The translations under genes were made by a program, and so were the position numbers. A stretch of DNA of 41,197 bases from Candidatus Makaraimicrobium thalassicum (GTDB lineage: Bacteria; Omnitrophota; Gorgyraeia; Tantalellales; Tantalellaceae). The stretch spans positions 1-41,197 of the forward strand of contig QNCM01000012.1 in NCBI GenBank assembly GCA_003644505.1, read 5' to 3'. The notes under the pieces are model-generated. The model was not told the origin of the DNA. It did not search any database and was given only the letters and a program-made list of their open reading frames with translations. This document shows positions 19,679-28,067 of this stretch, piece by piece. The stretch's first letter is position 1; each line of letters starts with the position of its first letter.

Positions 19679-21570
19679 TTCTCATCATTCCTGAATATAT
19701 CTTCAGGAGTTCTCATCAAACCGCCGACACCTATGGTGTTGGCGATTCTCATGGCTATCTCAGCTTGTTCTCTACCAAACTCTCGGGTTAACATTTCCAT
19801 AGCTTCGCCTTTTAACTGGGGGTTGGTCAAGAGTTCTAAAGCTCTACCTGCTACCTTGGGGCTGAGCTCAGGGTTTAAGGCTCTATTAACCACCTGTGAA
19901 ATAGCGTCACCTCCCATTTTTTTAGGATGAGCTAACTTCATATTTCCTGGGTCTCCGCCCATACCACTCAGCGCTATCTTCTTAAGCTGATTAGGAGTAC
20001 CTCCCATCACGACCTTCTCAGTAGCTTGCATGGCCCTCTCTTTATTGATAGCATCCTGGAAGGACTTGGTTCTATTCTCGCCCATGACTTTATCAAGGAC
20101 TCTCTTAGAGTTAGATGAACTAGCAGCATTCAGTGCGCTAAGTGACTCCTCTCTAGTCTTACCTAGCTTATCCATAAGATTGGATGTCAGCCCAGTCTCA
20201 TACATCTTACTGCTACCTGGCGTACTAAAAGAACCAATAAAGTCTAGCTGCTCATCGATGTTTAACTTATTAACGCCGTGCTCTCTACCAGCTAGAAGCA
20301 TTTCCTCGTCGATTAAGTTATCTGAGTAAGTCTTATTTGCTGCCTTATATCCAGGAGCTATATCATCGATAACGTCAGCTAATTCAGCATCGACAGACTC
20401 TAACTTCTTAGCCTTAGAGGCGCCCACTCTGCCCTCACGCTCGCGGAGATTATCCATTGTATCTTTAAGAGACATCCTGACACGTCGCAGATTCTCTCCA
20501 GATATTTCTAATGGCTCTCCCATGGTTCTAGCATATCCCATCTGGCTTGGAATGACCTCCTCTAAAGCCTCAGCAACCGCAGGATTCTTATTGGCTAAGT
20601 CATACATCTTCTCAGACATCTGATAATTAGTTTCATCTATCTTGGTAAAAGCTTTATCAGCTGCTGTCTTAGTACGAGCACGCGAGCCATGCTTGACTGG
20701 TCCATACATGTCATTCTCTACGAGATTACTAGCCACTCTGCCCTTAGCCCCAGGCGAGCGATCCATGTCTGCTCTAACACGACCCAATATGGAGGAGTCT
20801 GTTGTAGCCTCTCTCGCGGCTCGGGCATAGGGAGCAGTATTACTGAAGAGGTCCACGATGGATTCCGTATTAGCGTAGCGAGGATCTGCATTCTCGATTG
20901 CCTCTCTTATCTCTTCTTTACTGCGGCCAGTCTTCTTAGAAATCTCTTCCATGAGGCCTTCAATGTTTTGGCCTGACCTGTTAGTAATTAGATTCTTACC
21001 ATACTTAAGTGCCTTACCCCCTAGCTTCGTAGCTGCTGGCGTTAGTCCACCCATAAGCATCTGGAGAGACATGTCGGGAATATTGATATTCTTCATCTCA
21101 TCAACATTACCAACATAGTCAAGGCCTGACATCCCGGCGCCTATCTCCATATTCCTACCCACATTCTTACCTCGGAAGAACTTTCCAAGAGGTAATAGAC
21201 TGCCAGCAAACTGAGATGCAGCAGTTCCAATAGGATAGTCTTTTCTAAATCGCTTACTGTTCTCTCTGAACTTGTTACGGGTATCCTCGTAAGACTTCTT
21301 AGGGTCGAAGACAGAGGTAGCACCAGCTGCCTCATCCATGAAGTTTGCTGAAGCACCTTGACCCATCTCAGTGAGTACGCCCTCGACGATCTCACCAATA
21401 CCCATGCCTTTAGATCGCTCACGATCTACGTCATTCTCTGGAGGAGCCACTAGTTGCGTACTGTCATCTATAAGCCCTTGAGTAACAAGCTCGTCCATTA
21501 TTTCATCTAAATCATCGTCAGGCTCCAATTCCATAGAGAACCCATTACCAAAATATACTGGAACTCCCAT
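19675..21570 (-). CDS. Putative internal virion / DNA ejection protein (631 aa)
   Basis: ATG at 21570 with GGGG upstream. The product is large and mostly helical. Residues 85-200 include a Gly/Ala-rich segment (PIGTAASQFAGSLLPLGKFF, MGGLTPAATKLGGKALKYG) of the type found in membrane-active ejection proteins, flanked by long charged helices. It is the last gene of the virion operon, where podoviruses encode proteins injected with DNA. No lysozyme or transglycosylase motif is visible. The acidic N-terminus (DDDLDEIMDEL) may bind a partner. The assignment is by position and composition. Confidence 0.7.
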   Translation of the reverse strand: MGVPVYFGNGFSMELEPDDDLDEIMDELVTQGLIDDSTQLVAPPENDVDRERSKGMGIGEIVEGVLTEMGQGASANFMDEAAGATSVFDPKKSYEDTRNKFRENSKRFRKDYPIGTAASQFAGSLLPLGKFFRGKNVGRNMEIGAGMSGLDYVGNVDEMKNINIPDMSLQMLMGGLTPAATKLGGKALKYGKNLITNRSGQNIEGLMEEISKKTGRSKEEIREAIENADPRYANTESIVDLFSNTAPYARAAREATTDSSILGRVRADMDRSPGAKGRVASNLVENDMYGPVKHGSRARTKTAADKAFTKIDETNYQMSEKMYDLANKNPAVAEALEEVIPSQMGYARTMGEPLEISGENLRRVRMSLKDTMDNLREREGRVGASKAKKLESVDAELADVIDDIAPGYKAANKTYSDNLIDEEMLLAGREHGVNKLNIDEQLDFIGSFSTPGSSKMYETGLTSNLMDKLGKTREESLSALNAASSSNSKRVLDKVMGENRTKSFQDAINKERAMQATEKVVMGGTPNQLKKIALSGMGGDPGNMKLAHPKKMGGDAISQVVNRALNPELSPKVAGRALELLTNPQLKGEAMEMLTREFGREQAEIAMRIANTIGVGGLMRTPEDIFRNDEN

Positions 21571-21573
21571 GAC

Positions 21574-22731
21574 TTATTTCCCCTTGTTTCTGGCTGCTCG
21601 TCTGGCATTGAATGCTTCACGATCGAAGTCCTTAGACCCAGGATTACCGCCTAGGCTCTCAGGTAATGCTACTCTACTTTTATGCTCTTTTATTCTACCG
21701 AGATATCTAGTATTATCAAAGACGTTTGACTTTTTAAGATCGCCAGAGTTCTTATTGTACCAGTCGATATTTGTCTTCTGATCCTCCCTGACTGCATCCC
21801 TAAACTTAGCCATCTGAGAATATATATTTTTAAGGCCTCTCTTAATATGTTCTCCATCCTGTAGCTGATCGAGATTAGCAAGCTGATCCTGGAGAACCTT
21901 AAGTTCCTTCTCAGATAGCTGGCCTAAGCCTGATGCTCCAGTCTTAGATAGAGCTTTCATCTTAGCTAGTTGCTCAAGACCTAATCTGGCTACGATAGTA
22001 TCTCTCTGGCCCCGCCAGAATTTTGCGTTAGTCCCTGGAATCTTAGCAAGCAAGCCTCCAAGCCCTGTAGTGGTCTTTCCTGTATTCTGAGCTAACTCGT
22101 CAACCCTATCCATGGAATAACTGACAGTGTCGTACATGTTATCCATGATACCCATAGATTCTCCATGAGTGGTAAGGCGGTTTGCGATGTCTAATCCCTC
22201 CGATTTACGTTGCCCAGTCAGTTTAAGGTTCTTGTTAACAATGTTTTCACCACGCTGGTTAGTATAGCCAGTGCCAACATCGATAACCTTATCTGCTCGC
22301 TTAGACAAGTTTACCTTCTCCCTATCTTCGTCTGACAGACCAAGGTAATACTTGTCATATGCAATACGAGGATTCTCAGCACTGCCTTTCCTAAGCATGG
22401 CAGACTCGAGCCCAGAGCCTGAGTCCATACCTAACTTAGACATACCCTCTAACTGACTGCCACGACGTCCATGAGCTCTCTCAGATAGGAAGCGCTGCAT
22501 GGGAGATACGCCCTCAGCATAGATACCTGTACCAGGAGCGCCCTCGAATCCCTCGACGCCAAGCTCTTGAGCTTTGTTAGCCTTAGCATACTCAGCACGC
22601 TTTCTGAGCATCTCTTCCTTCTCTCGACGCTCCTGATTAGCTGTATACTCTTTTGCTAACATACGCCTGTATGTAGTAGACCCTTTAGAGAACCTATCAT
22701 GGTCACTCTTCTCGTAATCAAATAATCCCAT
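21574..22731 (-). CDS. Putative internal virion protein (385 aa)
   Basis: ATG at 22731 after AGGAGAATAGC. It starts MGLFDYEK, as the next protein upstream starts MGLFDMYQ. The central part has SMDRVDEL, then GLGGLLAKIPGT, then MKALSKTGASGLGQLSEKEL, a pattern I associate with internal or DNA-transfer proteins of tailed phages. Charged helices dominate and there is no signal peptide. It is separated by three bases from the 631-aa protein and probably forms part of the ejected core. Confidence 0.75.
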   Translation of the reverse strand: MGLFDYEKSDHDRFSKGSTTYRRMLAKEYTANQERREKEEMLRKRAEYAKANKAQELGVEGFEGAPGTGIYAEGVSPMQRFLSERAHGRRGSQLEGMSKLGMDSGSGLESAMLRKGSAENPRIAYDKYYLGLSDEDREKVNLSKRADKVIDVGTGYTNQRGENIVNKNLKLTGQRKSEGLDIANRLTTHGESMGIMDNMYDTVSYSMDRVDELAQNTGKTTTGLGGLLAKIPGTNAKFWRGQRDTIVARLGLEQLAKMKALSKTGASGLGQLSEKELKVLQDQLANLDQLQDGEHIKRGLKNIYSQMAKFRDAVREDQKTNIDWYNKNSGDLKKSNVFDNTRYLGRIKEHKSRVALPESLGGNPGSKDFDREAFNARRAARNKGK

Positions 22732-22743
22732 GCTATTCTCCTA

Positions 22744-23139
22744 TTAGCCCATCAGGCCTCTGATTGGAGGCATGAAGTCCTGGTAGGGCTGTTGCTGCTG
22801 GCCATCTCGTGACTTCATACCATTTAACATATTCATCAGACTGCCGACATTAGCGAACTGGCTCATGTCTTTACCCTGGCCACTACCAGTGCCACTACCT
22901 ATACCTGGAGTATATTTCATAGCCATCGCGCGTTTCTTATCACGCTCGTCACTTTCAAAGGTTTGTCTGAGCCTCTCGAGTTCTTCCTCCTTCTCCATGA
23001 TTGCTCTCTCTTGAGCGGTCATAGGATAGTTACTCTGTATTGGTGCCTGCTGAGGCATATCAGCAAGCCCCATGCGCTGAGGCTGTTCTCCAAATGGAGA
23101 CTGCTGATTAACGCCTTGATACATGTCGAATAAACCCAT
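22744..23139 (-). CDS. Gln/Met/Gly-rich virion-associated protein (131 aa)
   Basis: ATG at 23139 after GGAGGCAAATTCTA, overlapping the stop of the upstream gene. The N-terminal MGLFDMYQG repeats the start of the 385-aa neighbour. Then comes a Gln/Pro-rich stretch, a charged helix (ERAIMEKEEELERLRQTFE), and a Gly/Ser/Gln-rich, low-complexity tail. This composition suits a flexible internal protein. Function unknown; virion location is inferred from the operon. Confidence 0.7.
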   Translation of the reverse strand: MGLFDMYQGVNQQSPFGEQPQRMGLADMPQQAPIQSNYPMTAQERAIMEKEEELERLRQTFESDERDKKRAMAMKYTPGIGSGTGSGQGKDMSQFANVGSLMNMLNGMKSRDGQQQQPYQDFMPPIRGLMG

Positions 23140-23981
23140 TAGAATTTGCCTCCGCTCGCGCTGAATGACCTGCCACTAGAGCTGCCTCTACTATCGCCAG
23201 ACCCGAGAATTGTTGGTCTGCCGATTACGTTGGCGTACTGACCCATTGCATTCCATGGTGACATGTAAGGATTCATACTGCCCATACCAAGATTCTGCAT
23301 GTTACTACCATATCCCATAGCATTACCAGTAGTTTGATTCTGCTTACCAAGCATTTCCATCATCATATTTTGTCTAGATAATGTGCCTTGGTCTGCCATA
23401 CCAGCAATCTGTAACTTACGGTCAAGGTCCTTATCAAAGGTATTGTAGCCAGTCTCAGCCATGTTTCGCTGGAGATTGCTGTTGATATCATCCATGCCTT
23501 GAGCAGTAGTAATGCCGTGACGTGAGCCACCAGACATGCCACTAGCTGTTGCACGAGCATCCAGATTACCCATCATTTGCTCTTGGGCTTTATTGGCATC
23601 ATCCATATACTGAGACTTCATGGCATCGGCATAGTTATTGCCTTCGCCTCCCATCATCATGGCATTGATCTCAGACATAGCAGACGGGTTATTATTCGAC
23701 TGTCTGATAGAATCCATTAGAGATTTCTGGAGTCCCATATCTTGATAGGCACCACCACCGAGTTGCTGTTCCCATGCAGGTTTGGTGGTATCGTAGATAT
23801 CATCCGCTCGCTGCGAGGCGTCAGGCGCGTTGCCCTGCATACCTTGGTTAGACCAATCAAACAAGTTACCAGCACCCTGGTATAAGTCACCCAAGTAAGG
23901 TGATTGTCCGCCCCATACCTCATCTTGGTACTGAGAACTGCTCTTGCTTTTATTCTTACTTCCGCTCAAACCACCGCTCAT
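23139..23981 (-). CDS. Gly/Met/Gln-rich internal virion protein candidate (280 aa)
   Basis: The ATG at 23981 is chosen because GGGAGAATGAC precedes it; an in-frame TTG at 24008 has no ribosome site. The protein begins with a Ser/Gly/Lys linker, then WGGQSPYLGDLYQGAGNLF, followed by helices rich in Met, Gln and Asn and repeated GMG/MGMG elements. This type of sequence is common in podovirus genes next to the tail nozzle and internal proteins. It overlaps its downstream neighbour by one base. Confidence 0.7.
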   Translation of the reverse strand: MSGGLSGSKNKSKSSSQYQDEVWGGQSPYLGDLYQGAGNLFDWSNQGMQGNAPDASQRADDIYDTTKPAWEQQLGGGAYQDMGLQKSLMDSIRQSNNNPSAMSEINAMMMGGEGNNYADAMKSQYMDDANKAQEQMMGNLDARATASGMSGGSRHGITTAQGMDDINSNLQRNMAETGYNTFDKDLDRKLQIAGMADQGTLSRQNMMMEMLGKQNQTTGNAMGYGSNMQNLGMGSMNPYMSPWNAMGQYANVIGRPTILGSGDSRGSSSGRSFSASGGKF

Positions 23982-23982
23982 G

Positions 23983-24417
23983 TCATTCTCCCAGTTTCTT
24001 TCCAACAATCGTATGTAAGGTCTTCCAACCTCGTTTACCTAGATACTTCTGCCAGCCAGGTCTAGCAGCAAAACCCCTGACTTCTGAGCATCGTAGTTTG
24101 AACGCATTACGTTCTAATTCTTCAAGTAATCTGTCGGCCCATATATCCATTTTAGTACCTGCTACCATAGGCATGAACAAAGCTCTAAGCCCCGAGTCAT
24201 ACTCATGCACCTCCATAGTAGCTACTGCCGTGATCTTATCGTCGATCCTGATAACCATGAGGTACGTCTCACTATCCTCAATTCTCTCTTTTATACAGTC
24301 CAGCGTATCCTCACCATTAGAGAGGTCTGTGGCCTCCTTGAGCAACGGTGCTATCTCATCCCACAGCTCGCAGTCAATATACATGGTGGATATGTCAATG
24401 CTCACAGCTTGACCCAT
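23983..24417 (-). CDS. GNAT-like acetyltransferase-fold protein (144 aa)
   Basis: 144 residues. Order: helix ELWDEIAPLLKEA, strands ETYLMVIRIDDKITAVATMEV and RALFMPMVAG, helix DIWADRLLEELERNAF, strand EVRGFAAR, then PGWQKYLGKRGWKTLHTIVGKKL, whose YLGKRGWK matches the Y..GF end of GNAT enzymes. The usual acetyl-CoA loop Q/RxxGxG/A is not clear (VAGTKM at that place). Proteins like this recur in the virion operons of podoviruses and their role is unknown. The ATG at 24417 overlaps the 80-aa gene upstream. Confidence 0.7.
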   Translation of the reverse strand: MGQAVSIDISTMYIDCELWDEIAPLLKEATDLSNGEDTLDCIKERIEDSETYLMVIRIDDKITAVATMEVHEYDSGLRALFMPMVAGTKMDIWADRLLEELERNAFKLRCSEVRGFAARPGWQKYLGKRGWKTLHTIVGKKLGE

Positions 24418-24644
24418 GCGCCCTCCTCGTATCCCCAGAATCCTGGCCCAGTTATATCTGGGAGGATTATCTGTCCAAAGTAATACATACCACCATTTTG
24501 AGGCCTATCCGGTAAGATATTCCGAATGTCCAATTTGTTGACTTTACTTATCGCCTCGGCTATCTCTTGGAAAGCTCGAAACAAGTATGAAGTTAAGTCC
24601 TCATCCGTTCCAAGAGGTGGTGGCTCAATTGCTATGTAGACCAT
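24402..24644 (-). CDS. Small tail-region protein (80 aa)
   Basis: The ATG at 24644 overlaps the TAA of the tail nozzle gene (TAATG). Residues 15-45 form a helix (EDLTSYLFRAFQEIAEAISKV) and the C-terminal half is Gly-, Tyr- and Trp-rich (GPGFWGYEEGAWVKL). This layout resembles short fibre-associated or nozzle-associated proteins, but no family is certain. It lies in the tail part of the operon. Confidence 0.65.
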   Translation of the reverse strand: MVYIAIEPPPLGTDEDLTSYLFRAFQEIAEAISKVNKLDIRNILPDRPQNGGMYYFGQIILPDITGPGFWGYEEGAWVKL

Positions 24645-26278
24645 TATCTAGCACCATCCAAGCTATATTCTATCACCATACCAGATATGCTCCAATTGCC
24701 TACTCCAGAATCAATCGACTCATCCTTGTACTCATTTATACTGGCGATCCTCCAGCAATGCAGCTCGCCTGTAGTTCTAACGTCGATCTTACGATCCTTA
24801 CCTGGCAAGAACACTACCGGAGTCTTCCATCTAACAGGCGCACCAGGATAGTCTTGCGATCCCATACTTATTTCCACTGGAGTGGTGCCTACCATGAGTG
24901 GATACACGCGACTGATAGTGGTTACGTTTCTGTGTCCTTCCAGTGGGAATGAGGTTCGCTCTATAATAGCAGGTTCATACGGAGAATCTGCTTTGTCAAC
25001 AGGATCCATTAGTCTGATCCTGGAAGAATCTCGCATCACGCCTGCCAAGGTATAGTCGAGAGGTGATATGTTGTTACCTTTCCATATACCCAGCTGGGAT
25101 GTCCACGTGCCTTCCCAGCTATCCCACGGTCTCTGTGGCTCAGTCTGGACACCGTAAGCAATAAAGGAGGTAGCATCTATTAGCACCTCTGTGCCTGTAT
25201 CATAATCATATGGCAGTTTACGAGTAGACCAGCTATCGTCTGTCCAATTGTAAATATATGCTCTGTTAGGATATAAGGCCAGGTCAGTAGGGACACAGAA
25301 CCATATCTCCTTGAGCCTATTGTTTATAACTGAGTAAGACGTGTGGTATCTTGCTGGATTGATCCTCGTAGCAAACGATCTCTTGATCCTGCCATGCATA
25401 ATGGATTTAATGGTCGTACCATTATTGACTAAGATATCGCCGTCACTGATAAAATAATGCAGGCCTTTAACTTCCACGATGCTGTTCTTTGACAGCACGC
25501 CGACAGTACTCGATAATTCAGTGAGTTTCCATAGAAATTCACCGCCAACAAAAGTGATCATATCTATTCCACTCTCGGAATAGATAACAAACGAGTCTCT
25601 TAAGGTCTTACCATCAATGATCTTACCACTATCCCCACCGATCTGAAATCTTACTGCTAGGCCAGACTTGTCAGTCTCGTCCCAGGTATACGGTAATCCG
25701 TTGATATCGGCTGCTGTAGATATTCTCACAACGTGAGGATAATCAATACCTCCCTCATGGATTCCTAAGGCAATCAAGAAGTTCTTATGGCTTCTCATTA
25801 CCTCGCAAGAGATTGCCTTGGTTTCCCAAGTTTGACCGGAATCAAAGTTAAGTGCTTGGAGTACCTGGCCAGGTGACTTAGGATTCCAGTATTCTGGGTA
25901 AGAGCGAGGATTATTGAAAATAGGTATATTGGCTAGCTCACAACCAGTCCACAACAGTTCGTCGTCTTCGCCTAGATTGGTATAGCCTTCGACAGATGAT
26001 ATGTCTGTCCAAGTCTGACCGTCAAATGAGTATACTTTAGTTCTTCCTAGAACTACCCAGTAATCTCCTGACAGAGAACCAGTATGCATCAGATAGCCAG
26101 GGAAGAATAACTCTGGAGCGGTCGACCATTCAGCATATCCACCAGATGCAAAGATGCTACCAGCATAGATTCTAAAGTTATCGCCGCGGGTTATAAATTC
26201 AGGAGGTAAGGACCATGCAGCGACATCTGTATTTATGCCCTTCAGGCCTATATTGTCTACAGTTATGACTTCAGTCAT
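24644..26278 (-). CDS. Tail nozzle / DNA-stabilisation protein (gp10-like)
   Basis: 544 residues from the ATG at 26278 (MTEVITVDN...); the frame is open 28 codons further, but that N-terminus would lie wholly in the upstream gene. Repeated beta-propeller-like blades with aromatic G.W/Y motifs are visible: YWVVLGRTKVYSFDGQTW, KNFLIALGIHEGG and RAYIYNWTDDSWSTRKLPYD. The opening GLKGINTDVAAWSLPPEFIT followed by GDNFRIYAG is typical of podovirus tail tubular B or packaged-DNA-stabilisation proteins (P22 gp10 type). It probably forms the tail nozzle below the adaptor. Confidence 0.82.
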   Translation of the reverse strand: MTEVITVDNIGLKGINTDVAAWSLPPEFITRGDNFRIYAGSIFASGGYAEWSTAPELFFPGYLMHTGSLSGDYWVVLGRTKVYSFDGQTWTDISSVEGYTNLGEDDELLWTGCELANIPIFNNPRSYPEYWNPKSPGQVLQALNFDSGQTWETKAISCEVMRSHKNFLIALGIHEGGIDYPHVVRISTAADINGLPYTWDETDKSGLAVRFQIGGDSGKIIDGKTLRDSFVIYSESGIDMITFVGGEFLWKLTELSSTVGVLSKNSIVEVKGLHYFISDGDILVNNGTTIKSIMHGRIKRSFATRINPARYHTSYSVINNRLKEIWFCVPTDLALYPNRAYIYNWTDDSWSTRKLPYDYDTGTEVLIDATSFIAYGVQTEPQRPWDSWEGTWTSQLGIWKGNNISPLDYTLAGVMRDSSRIRLMDPVDKADSPYEPAIIERTSFPLEGHRNVTTISRVYPLMVGTTPVEISMGSQDYPGAPVRWKTPVVFLPGKDRKIDVRTTGELHCWRIASINEYKDESIDSGVGNWSISGMVIEYSLDGAR

Positions 26279-26567
26279 TGCTTGTCCCCATACTATCAAT
26301 AACCTTAAGAGCGACATCCTGTCTCTTAACAGTCTCGTTGCGCATAGACTGAATAGAGGCACCTAAGCGGTTCATAGACCCATTACCCTCAATCATAAGG
26401 ATCGGCATCCATTGGATGGCACATTTGTCCTCTTTTACCTTGTCACCCGTCTGTGGGTGAGTCCCCTCAAGCTCCACTAGCCACGCGCATTTATATAGCT
26501 TGTTATCCCTAACCTCTCTGCATTCGCTCCCCAGAGGGCACGTGAGGACCTCCTCAAGCCCACTCAC
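26271..26567 (-). CDS. Conserved phage protein with Cys pairs (98 aa)
   Basis: ATG at 26567, one-base overlap with the fibre gene upstream and eight-base overlap downstream. CPLGSEC, KCAW, GTHPQTGDKV and KCAIQWMPILM are followed by a helix SIQSMRNETVKRQDVA. I recall proteins with a WLP/WMPILM element, two Cys and a closing SxRNE helix from other phage genomes, without known function. Paired Cys suggest zinc binding. Confidence 0.7.
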   Translation of the reverse strand: MSGLEEVLTCPLGSECREVRDNKLYKCAWLVELEGTHPQTGDKVKEDKCAIQWMPILMIEGNGSMNRLGASIQSMRNETVKRQDVALKVIDSMGTSND

Positions 26568-27295
26568 TAGTCTTTGCTCGCGATAATTGTGTTGACATAC
26601 TTAGGAGTGAAGGTTGAGCCCTGGTTTCCAGTATTACCATGCGCGTGAGCTTGACCACTTCCTTTACTGGATGAGCGATATACATCAGGAGCAATCGTAC
26701 CACCCATTAGAGCATACGCATTCTGGTGACTAACAGGAAATCCTGTTTGCAGATACCCGCTTGCACTTGGTTCATTACTGGGCGATGTAGCAAGCCTAGC
26801 AACGTGGTGGTAGTGAGAAGGCAGCTGAGCTTCTGTAAGTGAGAGAGCTGGAGTTGTATGATTATGAGCCCAGCTATAACTGAACCCACTGTCAGAGCCT
26901 GCAGCTCCGCCGCCAACTCCATCAGTTATACGAAGCATACTATCGTCGTGACCAGTTATCTGAGTCCAGCCAAGTGGAGGGACAGCTTGGTAGAATACTA
27001 GGACTGTTCCAGGAGGTGCATTCAGTGAGGCCTCCAGATCATCCATCCTTACGCCCAAGGCATTAAACTGGTCCTGGATATTGTCTGAGACACCTACCAA
27101 GTGATTTAGCTCGGTCTCAGTAGCTACAATAGGTATGTCGAAACCTCCACCCAACTCACCAGGGAATTGTAACTGCAGTACTGATTTAAGCAATCGCAGG
27201 TGGTTATCCCCCTGCGCAGTAGGATCACCACCAAGAGGATATGTCTCTTCTAGTTCTGCGATTACTGTTGCCGATTCTAATGGCATTATTGACAC
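26567..27295 (-). CDS. Tail fibre / collar-type protein (242 aa)
   Basis: 242 residues. The N-terminus ATVIAELEETYPLGGD and GDNHLRLLKSVL is the usual fibre attachment start. The middle has a short trimer-forming helix (IQDQFNALGVRMDDLEASL). The C-terminus PPLGWTQITG, HDDSMLRI, AHNHTTP, LPSHYHH, AHAHG and TPKYVNTIIASKD is a His-rich tail-collar-like or receptor-binding fibre tip. It is expected to bind the host surface. The neighbours are other fibre-like proteins. Confidence 0.88.
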   Translation of the reverse strand: MSIMPLESATVIAELEETYPLGGDPTAQGDNHLRLLKSVLQLQFPGELGGGFDIPIVATETELNHLVGVSDNIQDQFNALGVRMDDLEASLNAPPGTVLVFYQAVPPLGWTQITGHDDSMLRITDGVGGGAAGSDSGFSYSWAHNHTTPALSLTEAQLPSHYHHVARLATSPSNEPSASGYLQTGFPVSHQNAYALMGGTIAPDVYRSSSKGSGQAHAHGNTGNQGSTFTPKYVNTIIASKD

Positions 27296-27498
27296 TCCTC
27301 AGTCATTATGTGATTAACGGGCTGATCTACCCAGGATGATTCTTCTGCTATGTCTGGAGTCCATATGGAATCAGTAGAGTGATCGCTCCAACCGCTAACC
27401 TCTATGCACTGATCTGCCCATATTAATTCTGATGTTGGAGTAAGGCGAATTCCTAGCCCAGCATAGACAATTAAAGCGAATGACGAGATACCAAACAT
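27286..27498 (-). CDS. Small protein with N-terminal hydrophobic segment (70 aa)
   Basis: The ATG at 27498 overlaps the TAA of the lipoprotein gene (TAATG). Residues 1-18 (MFGISSFALIVYAGLGIR) are hydrophobic and could be an uncleaved anchor or signal. The rest is rich in Trp, Ser, Asp and Glu. It overlaps the fibre gene by 10 bases. Its location next to a small lipoprotein suggests that the two act together, perhaps in lysis or entry exclusion, but no spanin signature is visible. Confidence 0.5.
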   Translation of the reverse strand: MFGISSFALIVYAGLGIRLTPTSELIWADQCIEVSGWSDHSTDSIWTPDIAEESSWVDQPVNHIMTEECQ

Positions 27499-27617
27499 TA
27501 TTTAGCCTTCTCGTTGGTTGTGACTCCATTAGAGTCTCTGCGGTCAGTATTATCTTCTACAATAAGTATATAGCACCCTTGTAAAGATAATGCTATCATT
27601 AGTAGGAAAGTCTTCAC
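27498..27617 (-). CDS. Small lipoprotein (39 aa), GTG start
   Basis: The GTG at 27617 overlaps the upstream TGA (GTGA) and the TAA overlaps the downstream ATG (TAATG), so the frame exactly fills the apparent gap. The product MKTFLLMIALSLQGC is a lipoprotein signal peptide with lipobox LQGC, followed by a 24-residue polar tail. Small lipoproteins of this kind occur as outer-membrane spanins (Rz1) or exclusion proteins. The tail lacks the Pro-richness of Rz1, so the role is open. Confidence 0.65.
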   Translation of the reverse strand: MKTFLLMIALSLQGCYILIVEDNTDRRDSNGVTTNEKAK

Positions 27618-28066
27618 CCGAACATCAACTCGATTACTCTATCCATAGAGATACTATACGTGGTCATAATTGGCTGCAGGCCTAACTCCACAGTTTGCAG
27701 AGGTACCTGATCACCATTGGCACTATGTATCAATGCACTTATCACGCGGTGAGGTCTGACGACATCATAGATATCACCTCGAATCTGGTTGTCCAGATTA
27801 AACTGTAGTGTTTCGGGAGACAATGAAGTAACAATCCAACCTTGCACCCACTCACCAGGAGATATCTCCGTGATATCATCCTTAACCAGATATTCTGTAG
27901 TAACATCATACAGAGGCTCATCGAGAGTGGTTACGTAGTAAGCATCATAAGGAGCTATAACTTCTGCAGCTGGATCCATAGGAAAACTGACATTAGGGTT
28001 GTCCTGTCTGAGCAATCCAAAAGAGTAAACCTCAGGAATACCCCCAACATCTTTGATCATGTGCAT
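27614..28066 (-). CDS. Tail-region protein of unknown function (150 aa)
   Basis: The ATG at 28066 has TTTGGAG nine bases upstream and starts one base after the previous stop; the frame opens with TTG at 28081, inside that ribosome site. The product looks beta-rich (EVYSFGLLRQ, YYVTTLDEPLYDVTTEYLV) and has a conserved-looking VQGWIVTSL strand. It lies between fibre-like genes, so a virion or fibre-associated role is probable. Family not recognised. Confidence 0.65.
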   Translation of the reverse strand: MHMIKDVGGIPEVYSFGLLRQDNPNVSFPMDPAAEVIAPYDAYYVTTLDEPLYDVTTEYLVKDDITEISPGEWVQGWIVTSLSPETLQFNLDNQIRGDIYDVVRPHRVISALIHSANGDQVPLQTVELGLQPIMTTYSISMDRVIELMFG

Positions 28067-28067
28067 T

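Noticed and set aside
19660-19690. Terminator between the convergent ligase and internal-protein genes
   Set aside because: The stop codons overlap (TTAG) and no hairpin is visible there.
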